NCBI GenBank assembly: GCA_001767035.1
Contig: MEKR01000188.1
Span: 1 to 53,364 of the forward strand
DNA length: 53,364 bases
Direction: 5' to 3'
Source: Acidobacteria bacterium RIFCSPLOWO2_02_FULL_61_28
Lineage (GTDB): Bacteria > Acidobacteriota > Terriglobia > 2-12-FULL-54-10
Shown here: positions 9,302-18,135 of the stretch, in pieces
How positions within the stretch are numbered: position 1 is the first letter of the stretch
Layout: every line of letters begins with the position of its first letter
Translations under genes and position numbers: made by a program
The notes under the pieces: model-generated
What the model saw: only the letters and a program-made list of their open reading frames with translations
Told to the model about the DNA's origin: nothing
The model's database searches: none

Positions 9302-9392
9302 AGTGACGAGTGAAGAGTGATAAGTGACGAGCAGGGGAAAAACTCACTCAGCCTGTTCTTGCTCGTCACTCGACACTTGTCACTCATCACTG
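9302..9392. repeat. Long palindrome of seven-base repeats, probable bidirectional terminator
   Basis: The left arm is AGTGACG-type units (9302-9336); the right arm is the inverse (CGTCACT, CGACACT, TGTCACT, CATCACT; 9362-9392), followed by a T-rich run. It lies between the convergent SBBP and cytochrome genes, so the transcript would fold into a long imperfect hairpin on either strand. The terminator role is inference from position. Confidence 0.7.
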
Positions 9393-9399
9393 CTTTTAC

Positions 9400-11592
9400 T
9401 TACCGCGCCAGCGGGTCGGGGCGAAGCTGGAACTTGACGACCTTGCTGGTCATCCCTTTGCCGCCTTCGGCGTGGAACGGCGTGCGGTTGGCCCAGGTGG
9501 ACCACAGCCCTTTGCCCTTCCAGCCGGCTCGCGGATCGTCAATGCGGCCATCCATCCCTTTCCCATAGAACCCCGAGGGATAGGGGACGCGCAGACTAAC
9601 GAACTTCCCGTTCACCAGCGCAATCAGCGATTCATTTCCATTGCCGGTGATCATGGGCACGTCCTTGCCCAGGCCGAACGTGTCAAACTGATCCACCCAG
9701 GTGTAGTAGGGGGCTTCGGCGCTGCCGGAGTCGGTAATGCCCTTGAACTGTGGGCCGGGCAGCGGATAGAGCGTCCAGCCTTCCGGACAGTGCTGCCCGG
9801 TGGCGGTCGGTCCGTTCAGAGGCCCTTTGCACTTGCGCCGGTCGAAGCTGGCAAAGTGGCCGCTGGCGAGCGCGGCCCAGACCACGCCCTGGAGATCAAT
9901 GTCCATGCCGCGCGGCGAGAAGCCTTGCACGGCCGCCTTGGGGTTGTTCCAGGGCACTTCGTAATATTCCGCCAGCGTTGTCGCCGGCGGATTCGGCCCC
10001 GGGTTCAGGCGCACGACCGCGCCCGGAAAGCCCAACTGCGTCCCCCAGGCGGAATCATCAATCGGGCTGGGCGAGACGGCGTAGAGGGTCGGGCTGATCC
10101 GCTTGTCCTTGGAGGGGTCCAGGGGCTGGCCGGGCTCCACCCAGGGGTCCTGTTTGCCATTGCCGTTGGTGTCGAGGATGAGCGGAGCCCAGGTCTGCGA
10201 CTTCTGCTCATCGCCGGTTTCGTCGTACATCTTGGTGTTCAGCCAGCCGACCACCTGGCTGCCGGCGACGCCGCCGCTGGTCCACAAGGTGTGGTTGGCA
10301 TCGCCGTCAAACTGCAAGTGGTGCGTGCCGAAGCAGGTGGCGATGAGCTTGAACTCCTTGGTCTTAGGATCGTACATGGAGAGATGCCGGCCGGAGGCGG
10401 CGATCGGGAAAAGCTTCGCCGAAGGGTGGCTCGATCCCTGTTTGCAGAAGTCGAGGTTCTCGGCCGGACGGACGCGGGAGGTGAGCCAGAGCCGCCCCTT
10501 GTGATCAAGCATGGGGTTGTGGGCGTTGGCCTTGCTGTCCCAGATGACTTCGTCGCCCCAGTAGGGCGACGGCGCAGCCGGCTTGGTCTCGGCGGTCGAG
10601 GGGGTATTCGGATCGCGGACCGGAATCTTGACCTGGCTCGCCGTGTGGCGCACGGGATCGAGCACGGGCACGTAATCCGCACTCAGCTCCAGCGCCCCGT
10701 AAATCGGCCCGTTGGCGTTCACCGAAGGGTTCCGGCGGTCCGACGAGACTTCATCGTGAAGATAAACCTTGGGGTCGGCCCAGTCCCATTGGGTGACCAC
10801 GATGTTGCGCTCGACGCCTTGCGGCCGGGGCGGGGTCGGGGGCACTTCGCCGGCGGCGATTCGATCGGTCCAGTCCGCGAACATCGCGAGCGCGCGCTGC
10901 TGGCCCAGATTGTTGATCGAGCCGACCATCTGTGCGCCCGCTTGTCCTGACTGCACGCGCCGCCGCCAGGCGGCCACCGAGGAATCAAAATGACCCAGGC
11001 TCTCGGGGATTTGGCGTGTCCCTTTGCTGCCCATTTGATGACACGACATGCAGCTATCGGTCTTGATGGTCCGCAACCACTGCGCCTGGCTCTTGATGTT
11101 TTCGGAAATGCCGTTTGCGCCCGTTCCGGGAAACTCGCTCTTGTCCGGGACCTTGAGGAGTGAATACCAATAGACGGCCGGGTAGTATTGCGCCGCGGCG
11201 CGCGCGTTGGGCGCCACTTCCGCCTTCAGGTTCACGAGCTTGCCCGGCTCCGATTGGACCGGGGAGGAATCCACCAGGCCGTAGCCGCGCGCCCACACTT
11301 TGTAGCTCGCTTTGGGGAGGTCCGGCAGCAGGTAGCGCCCGCGATCATCGGTGACCACGGTGCGGCTGAACCGGGTCGGCAAGTCGGTGGTTTCCGCGAT
11401 CACCCAGACGCCGGCTTCAGGCCCCTTGGCGCTGGTCACCACGCCGCCGATGTCGTCGTTGTCAATCCGCACGGCTCCGTTGGTGGCTTGGGAGCCGTAC
11501 TGGGGCGCGCTCATCCCGACGCGCGAAACGGCCAAGAACAACGCCAACCCAACCACCCCGATGCTTCCATACAACACTCGTTTCGTCCTCAT
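9400..11592 (-). CDS. Exported cytochrome c protein with carboxypeptidase-like regulatory domain
   Basis: A 730-residue exported haem protein. After MRTKR comes a signal/anchor segment (VLYGSIGVVGLALFLAVSRV). A carboxypeptidase regulatory-like beta domain follows (GGVVTSAKGPEAGVWVIAET to YKVWARGYG). One c-type haem site CMSCH lies near residue 182, then a long region with propeller-like strands (DHKGRLWLTSRV, HHLQFDGDANHTLWTSGG, GMDIDLQGVVWAALASGHF). The ATG at 11592 has a GAGGAGA site; the frame opens at 11658 but the extra residues precede the signal. Similar exported proteins are common in Acidobacteria. It is related in plan to the cytochrome/Vgb protein at 42376-43701. Substrate is unknown; a periplasmic redox or lyase role is inference. 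Confidence 0.8.
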   Translation of the reverse strand: MRTKRVLYGSIGVVGLALFLAVSRVGMSAPQYGSQATNGAVRIDNDDIGGVVTSAKGPEAGVWVIAETTDLPTRFSRTVVTDDRGRYLLPDLPKASYKVWARGYGLVDSSPVQSEPGKLVNLKAEVAPNARAAAQYYPAVYWYSLLKVPDKSEFPGTGANGISENIKSQAQWLRTIKTDSCMSCHQMGSKGTRQIPESLGHFDSSVAAWRRRVQSGQAGAQMVGSINNLGQQRALAMFADWTDRIAAGEVPPTPPRPQGVERNIVVTQWDWADPKVYLHDEVSSDRRNPSVNANGPIYGALELSADYVPVLDPVRHTASQVKIPVRDPNTPSTAETKPAAPSPYWGDEVIWDSKANAHNPMLDHKGRLWLTSRVRPAENLDFCKQGSSHPSAKLFPIAASGRHLSMYDPKTKEFKLIATCFGTHHLQFDGDANHTLWTSGGVAGSQVVGWLNTKMYDETGDEQKSQTWAPLILDTNGNGKQDPWVEPGQPLDPSKDKRISPTLYAVSPSPIDDSAWGTQLGFPGAVVRLNPGPNPPATTLAEYYEVPWNNPKAAVQGFSPRGMDIDLQGVVWAALASGHFASFDRRKCKGPLNGPTATGQHCPEGWTLYPLPGPQFKGITDSGSAEAPYYTWVDQFDTFGLGKDVPMITGNGNESLIALVNGKFVSLRVPYPSGFYGKGMDGRIDDPRAGWKGKGLWSTWANRTPFHAEGGKGMTSKVVKFQLRPDPLAR

Positions 11593-11923
11593 GTCTGCTC
11601 TCCTCTCTTCGCTTCCCGCGGCTCCCATCGGGAGCGCAGCTCGGCATTCTTTGACCATTCCTCGGACGGAGTCTCACCCCAGCGCCTTGGCTCTGTCCCT
11701 GCTCACCATCTGTTTCCGATTGCGGCAACGCATCGGCCTGGCTCGGTACGATTCCAGAATTTCCCGCCTCGGGTCCCGCCTGCTGGTAGTCTACACCAGC
11801 CGGGTTCGTTTTGGCCCGATTTCTTCACGTGGCCAATGGCCCCCCGCTGGCCCCCCTGATCTTAATTGAGGAGCCACGGCCCGGCATGTTAGAACATTCC
11901 GGTACAATGCGACCAGGAGAATT
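11593..11923. other. Intergenic region between divergent genes
   Basis: No gene is seen. The region must hold promoters for the cytochrome gene (left) and the nucleoside transporter (right). AGGAGA at 11915-11920 is the ribosome site of the latter. A TACAAT hexamer at 11903-11908 is too close to the start codon to serve as a normal -10 box. Confidence 0.4.
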
Positions 11924-12409
11924 ATGGAAACGCTCCAGTCCGCTCTGGGAATAGTCGCTCTGCTGCTGATGGCCTGGGCCTGCAGCGAGAATCGCCGCGC
12001 GGTCTCCCTGCGACAGGTTCCGATGGGCCTGGGGCTTACGTTCCTGCTCGCGGCGCTGCTGCTGAAGGTCCCGCCGGCGCGGGCGGCCTTCGCGTCGGCC
12101 AACCGGGTCGTGGATGCGATCGCGGCTTCGACGCGCGCGGGAACGGCGTTTGTGTTTGGCTATCTCGGCGGCGCCCCCCTGCCGTTCGATTCGAAAGTGC
12201 CGGGCGGCGAATTCATCCTCGCACTGCAAGCCCTGCCGATTGTCCTGATCATGAGCGTTCTGACGTCGCTGCTCTATTACTGGCGCATCCTGCCGCCGAT
12301 TGTCCGCGGCTTCGCCTGGGCGCTCGAGCGAACCCTGGGTGTCGGCGGGGCGGTCGGCCTCTCGACGGCGGCCAACATCTTGTGGGCATGGTCGAAGCGC
12401 CGCTGCTGA
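11924..12409 (+). CDS. Nucleoside transporter, CNT family: N-terminal part (frameshifted)
   Basis: The first 150 residues of a concentrative nucleoside transporter (NupC-like): METLQSALGIVALLLMAWACS, three membrane helices, the loop FGYLGGAPLPFD, and the motif region LGVGGAVGLSTAANI. The family then continues FxGMVEAPLLIRPYL, but here the frame changes to WAWSKRRC and stops at 12409. The expected continuation is present one base out of phase from 12382. The sequence CATCTTGTGGGCATGG lacks one base between ATC and GTG. The ribosome site AGGAGA lies just upstream of the start. This is either a recent mutation or a sequencing error; without the shift the protein would be about 431 residues, normal for the family. 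Confidence 0.85.
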   Translation: METLQSALGIVALLLMAWACSENRRAVSLRQVPMGLGLTFLLAALLLKVPPARAAFASANRVVDAIAASTRAGTAFVFGYLGGAPLPFDSKVPGGEFILALQALPIVLIMSVLTSLLYYWRILPPIVRGFAWALERTLGVGGAVGLSTAANILWAWSKRRC

Positions 12410-13218
12410 TCCGCCCGTACCTCGACCGGCTGTCGCGCAGCGAATTATTCGTCGTGATGACCGGCGGCATGGCCGGAATCGCCGGGACGGTGCTGGTCCT
12501 CTATGCCACGATCGTGGGGCCGGCCGTGCCGGAGGCGGCCGGGCATTTCCTGATTGCTTCGGTGCTCGGCGCGCCGGCGGCGATCTTGATCGCGCAGATC
12601 ATGGTCCCCCCAATCATGGCCCCCAAAGTCGTGGGCCCCCAAGTCGTGGGTCAAAAGACGCGGGAGCGGCCCACCGGCGGCGCGTTCGATGAACCCCAGT
12701 CCGTTGCCGGCAGCGCCATGGACGCCATCGTGAAAGGCACCAGCGCGGGTCTCGAACTTCTCTTGAACATCGTCGCCATGCTGGTCGTGCTCGTCGCGCT
12801 GGTGCATCTGGCCAACACGATCCTCGGGCTTCTGCCCTCGCTCGGCGGAGAACCGCTCACGCTCGAACGCGGGCTGGGCATTGTCATGGCGCCGGTCTGC
12901 TGGCTCATGGGCGTGCCCTGGCGCGAAGCGGCCACGGCGGGCAGCCTCATGGGCATCAAAACGATTCTGAATGAATTTGTAGCCTACCTGCGGCTGGCGG
13001 CGCTGCCAGCGGAGGCGCTCTCACCCCGCTCCCGCGTGATTATGCTTTACGCGATGTGCGGCTTTGCCAATTTCGGCAGTTTGGGAATCATGATTGGCGG
13101 CCTGGCTACCATGGCTCCGCACCGCCGCGACGAGGTCATGGCGCTCGGCGTCCGGTCCATCGTCTCGGGCACACTGGCGACCTGCCTGCTGGGAGCGATC
13201 GTCGGCATTCTGGAGTAA
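12382..13218 (+). CDS. Nucleoside transporter, CNT family: C-terminal part (frameshifted)
   Basis: The continuation of the CNT transporter in the other frame: GMVEAPLLIRPYLDRLSRSE, MTGGMAGIAGTVLVLYA, LIASVLGAPAAILIAQIMVP, then the helices of the transport domain with LMGIKTILNEFVAYL and CGFANFGSLGIMIGGLATMAP, which carry family signature residues. The GTG at 12382 is only the first start-like codon in this frame; no ribosome site precedes it, so the part is unlikely to be made separately. Residues about 75-90 contain a short tandem repeat (PKVVGPQVVG, from CCCCCAAGTCGTGGG repeated at 12620-12650) in a loop that varies in the family. A REP hairpin with a T-run follows the stop by 14 bp. Confidence 0.85.
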   Translation: MGMVEAPLLIRPYLDRLSRSELFVVMTGGMAGIAGTVLVLYATIVGPAVPEAAGHFLIASVLGAPAAILIAQIMVPPIMAPKVVGPQVVGQKTRERPTGGAFDEPQSVAGSAMDAIVKGTSAGLELLLNIVAMLVVLVALVHLANTILGLLPSLGGEPLTLERGLGIVMAPVCWLMGVPWREAATAGSLMGIKTILNEFVAYLRLAALPAEALSPRSRVIMLYAMCGFANFGSLGIMIGGLATMAPHRRDEVMALGVRSIVSGTLATCLLGAIVGILE

Positions 13219-13231
13219 TTTAGGTCAACTG

Positions 13232-13268
13232 GTAGCCACGGCGAGCGCTTTTCTCGCCGTGGGCTTTT
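13232..13268 (+). repeat. REP element (GTAG plus hairpin), also a terminator for the transporter gene
   Basis: GTAG (13232-13235) is followed by a perfect 10-bp stem, CCACGGCGAG (13236-13245) with CTCGCCGTGG (13253-13262), a 7-nt loop, then GCTTTTT. The GTAG tetranucleotide at the hairpin foot is the hallmark of REP elements used by RAYT transposases. Stem plus T-run also fits an intrinsic terminator. A near-identical 47-bp copy lies at 14401-14448. Confidence 0.85.
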
Positions 13269-13446
13269 TCTCAATACATGCTTTGATTGTCCGGCCCCTG
13301 CGGGGCCGTGATCCCGTTGATGATTCCGTTTCCTGCGTTCATTTCCTTCGGATTCTTTTCATTGAACCGTACCGGGACGATGCGTGTCTTGCGTTACAAT
13401 ATTACGATTCTTGACGAACGCTCCAAATTAGGAGGCTGGCAAACCC

Positions 13447-14337
13447 ATGCCAGAAGAAGGTAAACCCAAGAGTGATGGCACCGACCCCGAGCCAAATGCG
13501 CGAGTTGAACTTTATGTTCCACCCTCCGTAATAGAGAGCTATAAAGCCCAGCAAGCAAAGTCCCATGGCCTCGAAAAGCGGAGATTTGCCGTTGAAATTC
13601 TTACATTCCTCGCCATCGTCGCTTATGCCATCATCGCGTATTATCAGTGGTCTTCCCTGCGCGAAGCTACCCAGGCTTCTAAGAAGAGCGCCGATGCTGC
13701 CACTAGTGCTGCCAGGATCGCCGGAGATACCCTGAAATCCGGCAATGAATCGTCCAAAAACATCTTGGCTGAAATGGGGAAACAGAGCGCGGCGATGCAA
13801 AAAGCCGCCGATGCTGCCAAAAATCAGGCCGATACCAGCACGAGAGCGCTGAATGCTACTATTGCCCAGTCCCGCTTGGATCAGCGCGCTTGGCTCGGAA
13901 CGCCTTTTACCATTGAGCCGGAATTTAGAGACAGCGGGAAACGTGTGTATCTGAAGGTTGGAGAAAGGCCAAACTTCGCCGTGCAGATTGCGAACTCTGG
14001 GAAAAGTATAGCTAGGAACGTGACTGTGCAAGTTGATTTCAAAATTATCGGACGGCAAGAGCCGTTCGCTCCAACCTATAGAGTGCCGATTCCAGGAAGT
14101 AGTGTAACGGTATTGCTTCCTGGCGCTCACGTCTCTATTGGCACTGGCGTAATTCCCGCCGCAACAACGCAAAATGAGGTAGATGATATTGTTAGCGGAA
14201 GTAAGGTTCTTTATGTATATGGGAGTATCGTATATGAGGACATTTTCAGGGAATCCCACCACTCCAATTTTTGCCTGCATCTCGATCCAAAATTGACTAA
14301 CTTTGCCGTATGTCCCACTTATAACGATGCCGACTAG
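13447..14337 (+). CDS. Membrane-anchored coiled-coil protein of unknown function
   Basis: A 296-residue protein with AGGAGG 11 nt before the ATG. The first 46 residues are polar and charged. One membrane helix follows (residues about 47-66, FAVEILTFLAIVAYAIIAYY), then an Ala/Ser/Lys-rich coiled coil (70-140) with repeated AADAAK-type units. The C-terminal beta-rich domain contains AWLGTPFTIEPEF, NFAVQIANSGKSIARNVTVQ and YGSIVYED. This plan matches a widespread family of bacterial proteins without an assigned role. Base composition is less GC-rich than the flanking genes, and the gene lies exactly between two direct REP copies (13232 and 14404), suggesting recent acquisition. The complementary strand is also open over this length but shows no family features. 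Confidence 0.8.
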   Translation: MPEEGKPKSDGTDPEPNARVELYVPPSVIESYKAQQAKSHGLEKRRFAVEILTFLAIVAYAIIAYYQWSSLREATQASKKSADAATSAARIAGDTLKSGNESSKNILAEMGKQSAAMQKAADAAKNQADTSTRALNATIAQSRLDQRAWLGTPFTIEPEFRDSGKRVYLKVGERPNFAVQIANSGKSIARNVTVQVDFKIIGRQEPFAPTYRVPIPGSSVTVLLPGAHVSIGTGVIPAATTQNEVDDIVSGSKVLYVYGSIVYEDIFRESHHSNFCLHLDPKLTNFAVCPTYNDAD

Positions 14338-14403
14338 GGCCATCAGGATGACAAGCCCCAGTGCCACAACGCCGACTTGGCGGTTCTGGCCCATACCTAG
14401 CTG

Positions 14404-14490
14404 GTAGCCACGGCGAGCGCTTTCCTCGCCGTGGGCTTTTTCTCAATACAACCCCACGGCCAATTGATACTGCCAATTGACCGTGGCTAC
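14404..14490. repeat. Inverted pair of REP elements (BIME) upstream of the RAYT gene
   Basis: A forward REP (GTAG 14404-14407; stem 14408-14417 with 14425-14434; GCTTTTT) is followed by a reverse REP. The reverse copy has outer stem CCACGG (14454-14459) with CCGTGG (14481-14486), inner stem CAATTG (14461-14466) with CAATTG (14474-14479), and CTAC (14487-14490), the complement of GTAG. The CTAC ends about 7 bp before the RAYT start codon. Confidence 0.85.
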
Positions 14491-14496
14491 CATGCT

Positions 14497-14949
14497 ATGA
14501 TTTGCAGCATGTCGGGCGTGCATCGGCTTCGGCTGAGCGACCGAATTTTCTTCGTCACCGTGAATCTCCGCCGGCCGCTTCCGCGATTCACGGAAGCAGA
14601 GTTCCCACTGATCCTGGCGACTCTTGAGGAATCCCGCCGTCGGCTGGGATTTGCGCTTTGCGGATATGTGCTGATGCCAGACCACTGGCACGCGCTCTTG
14701 GGGCCTCGCGCCCCCCTCACGATCTCCCGCTTGGTCCAAGACGTGAAATATGTCTCCGCGCGCCGCTTGAACCGCCAGCGCCAGAGCCACGACCCCCTTT
14801 GGCAACACCAGTTCTGGGATCGTTTTGTGAGGCATAACAGAGAGTTCGGACAGCGACTCCATTACATGCACTTCAACCCGGTGCGAAAAGGCTTGGTGGC
14901 GAAGCCGGAGGACTGGCGGTGGTCCAGTTGCCGGAATTTCAGCTTGTAA
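14497..14949 (+). CDS. REP-associated tyrosine transposase (RAYT), Y1_Tnp/IS200-like
   Basis: A single-domain HUH-type transposase of about 150 residues, related to IS200/IS605 TnpA but domesticated to mobilise REP elements. Visible motifs are FFVTVNL near the N-terminus, the HUH-type metal motif in YVLMPDHWHALL, a helix with VSARRLNRQ, QFWDRFVRHNREFGQRLHYM (the presumed catalytic Tyr is in this helix) and HFNPVRKGLVAKPEDWRWSS, a strong RAYT signature. Possible starts are ATG 14497 or ATG 14509; a longer frame from GTG 14431 would begin inside the REP hairpin and is unlikely. No terminal IS structure is present. REP hairpins with GTAG feet flank it on both sides, as is typical for RAYT genes and their substrates. 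Confidence 0.93.
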   Translation: MICSMSGVHRLRLSDRIFFVTVNLRRPLPRFTEAEFPLILATLEESRRRLGFALCGYVLMPDHWHALLGPRAPLTISRLVQDVKYVSARRLNRQRQSHDPLWQHQFWDRFVRHNREFGQRLHYMHFNPVRKGLVAKPEDWRWSSCRNFSL

Positions 14950-15052
14950 GGAATCTGAACGAGCGGCGTGTCCCATCCAGATTGATTATGTCGAATTGCC
15001 GGATTCCTACCGAGGGTGAATGGCAGCCTCGGCAATTTTGCTTTTCCAATTT

Positions 15053-15114
15053 GCCGTGGGTTTGTTCCCGGGGTAGAAAAACCCACGGCGAGATACGACA
15101 TTCGCCGTGGCTAC
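15053..15114. repeat. REP-type hairpins downstream of the RAYT gene
   Basis: CCACGGCGA (15083-15091) pairs with TCGCCGTGG (15102-15110) and is followed by CTAC (15111-15114), so it is a REP in reverse orientation. The preceding GCCGTGGGTTT (15053-15063) can pair instead with AAACCCACGGC (15079-15089), giving two mutually exclusive hairpins. Confidence 0.8.
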
Positions 15115-15134
15115 CCATCCCCCCTGCGCTTCAA

Positions 15135-15163
15135 TTGCTTTTTCCCTCCTCCGGTGCTACCTT
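15135..15163 (+). promoter_or_regulatory. Possible promoter for the isocitrate dehydrogenase gene
   Basis: TTGCTT (15135-15140), a 17-bp spacer and TACCTT (15158-15163), about 105 bp upstream of the start codon. The match is weak to moderate. Confidence 0.3.
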
Positions 15164-15267
15164 AAATTTCTATGGGGGAACGGCACGATCTCCCCATTGC
15201 GCGTGGGATTTCGGTGTTTTGCTTCCATGTAGCAATTCTATAAATCCAATTTGGAGGGTAAACGAGC

Positions 15268-16686
<1,419 letters not shown>

Positions 16687-16699
16687 GGGGAATTTTGCC

Positions 16700-16903
16700 T
16701 TGACACACGAGGAACTGCGGGATCGGGTCACCGTTATTCCAGAGGTTTGCGGCGGACAGCCTTGCATCCGGGGAACGCGAATTCCGATCGCTGTTGTCCT
16801 GGATGCGCTCGCCGAGGGCCTTTCTCCGGAGGAAATCGTTGACCACTATCCTTCCCTGACAGTCGAGGACATCCGGGCGGCCGTGGCGTACGATTCCGTC
16901 TGA
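16700..16903 (+). CDS. DUF433 family antitoxin-like protein
   Basis: A 67-residue DUF433 protein, a family usually found as the antitoxin (VapB-like) next to a DUF5615/PIN-like toxin gene. Visible features are the core CGGQPCIRGTRIPIAVVLDALAEGLSPEEIVDHYPSLTVEDIRAAVAY, with the helix-turn-helix-like GTRIP segment. The start is TTG at 16700 with AAGGGG upstream, 13 bp after the icd stop, so it may be read from the icd transcript. The toxin partner that would normally follow is absent; instead there is a 204-bp palindromic element (16955-17158). It may therefore be an orphan. Confidence 0.88.
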   Translation: MTHEELRDRVTVIPEVCGGQPCIRGTRIPIAVVLDALAEGLSPEEIVDHYPSLTVEDIRAAVAYDSV

Positions 16904-16954
16904 ACCTTTACCTGGATTATTCATGAGTAATCACAACAGGAAAACGACTGCCAC

Positions 16955-17158
16955 ATTTTTCTCTAGCCCAGGCGTTCACGCCTGGGTCGAAGGGAGCCCC
17001 CGAATTTCTTAGCCCCCTTCAGGGGGCTTGCCAATCCTTGCGGCTTCAGCTCTCGTAAGGTCGAGGGGCTTAAGCCGTTATCGAGAAGCCCGCTGAAGCG
17101 GGCTTTGTACGTCTTCGCAACATTCGACCCCGCCCTGAAGGGCGGGCTAGAGAAAAAT
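16955..17158. repeat. MITE-like palindromic element with 15-bp terminal inverted repeats
   Basis: The ends are perfect inverted repeats, ATTTTTCTCTAGCCC (16955-16969) and GGGCTAGAGAAAAAT (17144-17158). Inside lie several hairpins: CCCAGGCG/CGCCTGGG (16967-16986), GCCCCCTTCAGGGGGC (17012-17027), AGCCCGCTGAAGCGGGCT (17087-17104) and CCGCCCTGAAGGGCGG (17130-17145). The first two recur in inverse order at 52190-52262. No coding capacity. Confidence 0.75.
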
Positions 17159-17256
17159 GCCCGTCAAGGCACTGGTACGACTGAAATCATGCCCTGACGA
17201 AAGCCAACATTTTCACTCCCCAGTCTTTCAATGTCTTTCTTGTCCAAGGAGAAACT

Positions 17257-17973
17257 ATGTCATCCAGTCAGGCCGTCACTTACAAATATCTCGGCCACTC
17301 CACGTTTCTGTTCACCACGCCGGCGGGCAAGAAGCTGATCATTGATCCTTGGCTCAAGAACAACCCGGCCTGTCCTGCCGCCGACAAGACACTCGCCGCG
17401 CTCGACACCATGCTCATCACCCACGGCCACTTCGACCACATTCAGGACGCCGTGGAGCTGGCCCAGCAGCACAAGCCGCAGATCGGCTGTATTTTCGAGA
17501 CCGCTCTCTGGCTCCAGCGCAAGGGCGCGCAGAACGTCAGCCCGATGAACAAGGGCGGATCGCAGAAGTTGAATGACGTGCGGGTCACGATGGTGGACGC
17601 CCGGCACAGTTGCGGCATCCTGGAGGACGACGGCTCGGTCACTTACGGCGGCGAGGCCGCCGGCTACGTGGTCGAATTCGAGAACGGCTTCCGCATCTAC
17701 CACGCGGGCGACACCACCGTCTTCGGCGACATGAAGATCATCGCCGAGCTGTATCAGCCGCACCTGGTCTTGCTGCCGATCGGGGACCTGTTTACGATGA
17801 GCCCCAAGGAAGCCGCGTACGCCTGCCGCCTGATGCAGGCCAAGCGAGTCGTGCCGATGCATTACGCGACGTTCCCGCCGCTCATCGGCACGCCGGAGGA
17901 GTTGCGGCAATTGACGAAGGATTTGGGGACCGAAGTGATCGCGCTCCGCCCCGGCGAGACCGGAAAGCAGTGA
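17257..17973 (+). CDS. Metal-dependent hydrolase, UPF0173 (metallo-beta-lactamase fold)
   Basis: A 238-residue cytosolic hydrolase of the UPF0173/YtkL group with the metallo-beta-lactamase fold. Features: KYLGHSTFLF at the N-terminus, LIIDPWLKNNP, the metal-binding THGHFDHI near residue 54, DARHS, the metal-bridging Asp in YHAGDTTVFGDMK, LLPIGDLFTMSPKEAA and the final metal His in VVPMHYATFP. All ligands for a two-metal site are present. The ATG follows AAGGAG at 6 bp. The physiological substrate of the family is unknown. The stop codon merges into a seven-base repeat array (17969-17996). It could be read with malate dehydrogenase, but a 420-bp repeat-rich gap separates them. Confidence 0.93.
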   Translation: MSSSQAVTYKYLGHSTFLFTTPAGKKLIIDPWLKNNPACPAADKTLAALDTMLITHGHFDHIQDAVELAQQHKPQIGCIFETALWLQRKGAQNVSPMNKGGSQKLNDVRVTMVDARHSCGILEDDGSVTYGGEAAGYVVEFENGFRIYHAGDTTVFGDMKIIAELYQPHLVLLPIGDLFTMSPKEAAYACRLMQAKRVVPMHYATFPPLIGTPEELRQLTKDLGTEVIALRPGETGKQ

Positions 17974-17996
17974 CGAGTGACCAGTGATGAGTGACG
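17969..17996 (+). repeat. Seven-base tandem repeat at the 3' end of the UPF0173 gene
   Basis: Four units (AGTGACG, AGTGACC, AGTGATG, AGTGACG) overlap the stop codon. It is the same unit as in the palindromes at 9302-9392 and 52644-52727. Confidence 0.85.
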
Positions 17997-18135
17997 AGGA
18001 GATTTTTTCCCTCGCAACTTGCGGTTGTTCACTGCTGCCTGCTGCGGAGCCCCTGCGGACGGTCGAGCGCCTGATTGGGGAGCAGGGGACAGCTAGCTCT
18101 TCTGGCTACTGGCTCCTGACTTCTAACTTCCGGGT

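Noticed and set aside
9159..9392. Short regular repeats considered as a CRISPR array
   Set aside because: Units are seven bases with no spacers, and no cas genes are present.
12370..12395. Programmed -1 frameshift in the nucleoside transporter
   Set aside because: No X-XXY-YYZ heptamer, no upstream Shine-Dalgarno-like stimulator and no hairpin at the right distance were seen; a missing base explains it more simply.
13402..14394. 330-codon open frame on the minus strand opposite the membrane coiled-coil gene, beginning with a hydrophobic stretch
   Set aside because: Only the plus-strand product has a ribosome site, a coherent membrane helix, coiled coil and C-terminal domain; the minus frame has no family-like sequence after its first 30 residues.
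16700..16903. Complete toxin-antitoxin operon
   Set aside because: Only the DUF433 antitoxin-like gene is present; no toxin frame could be found in 16904-17256.
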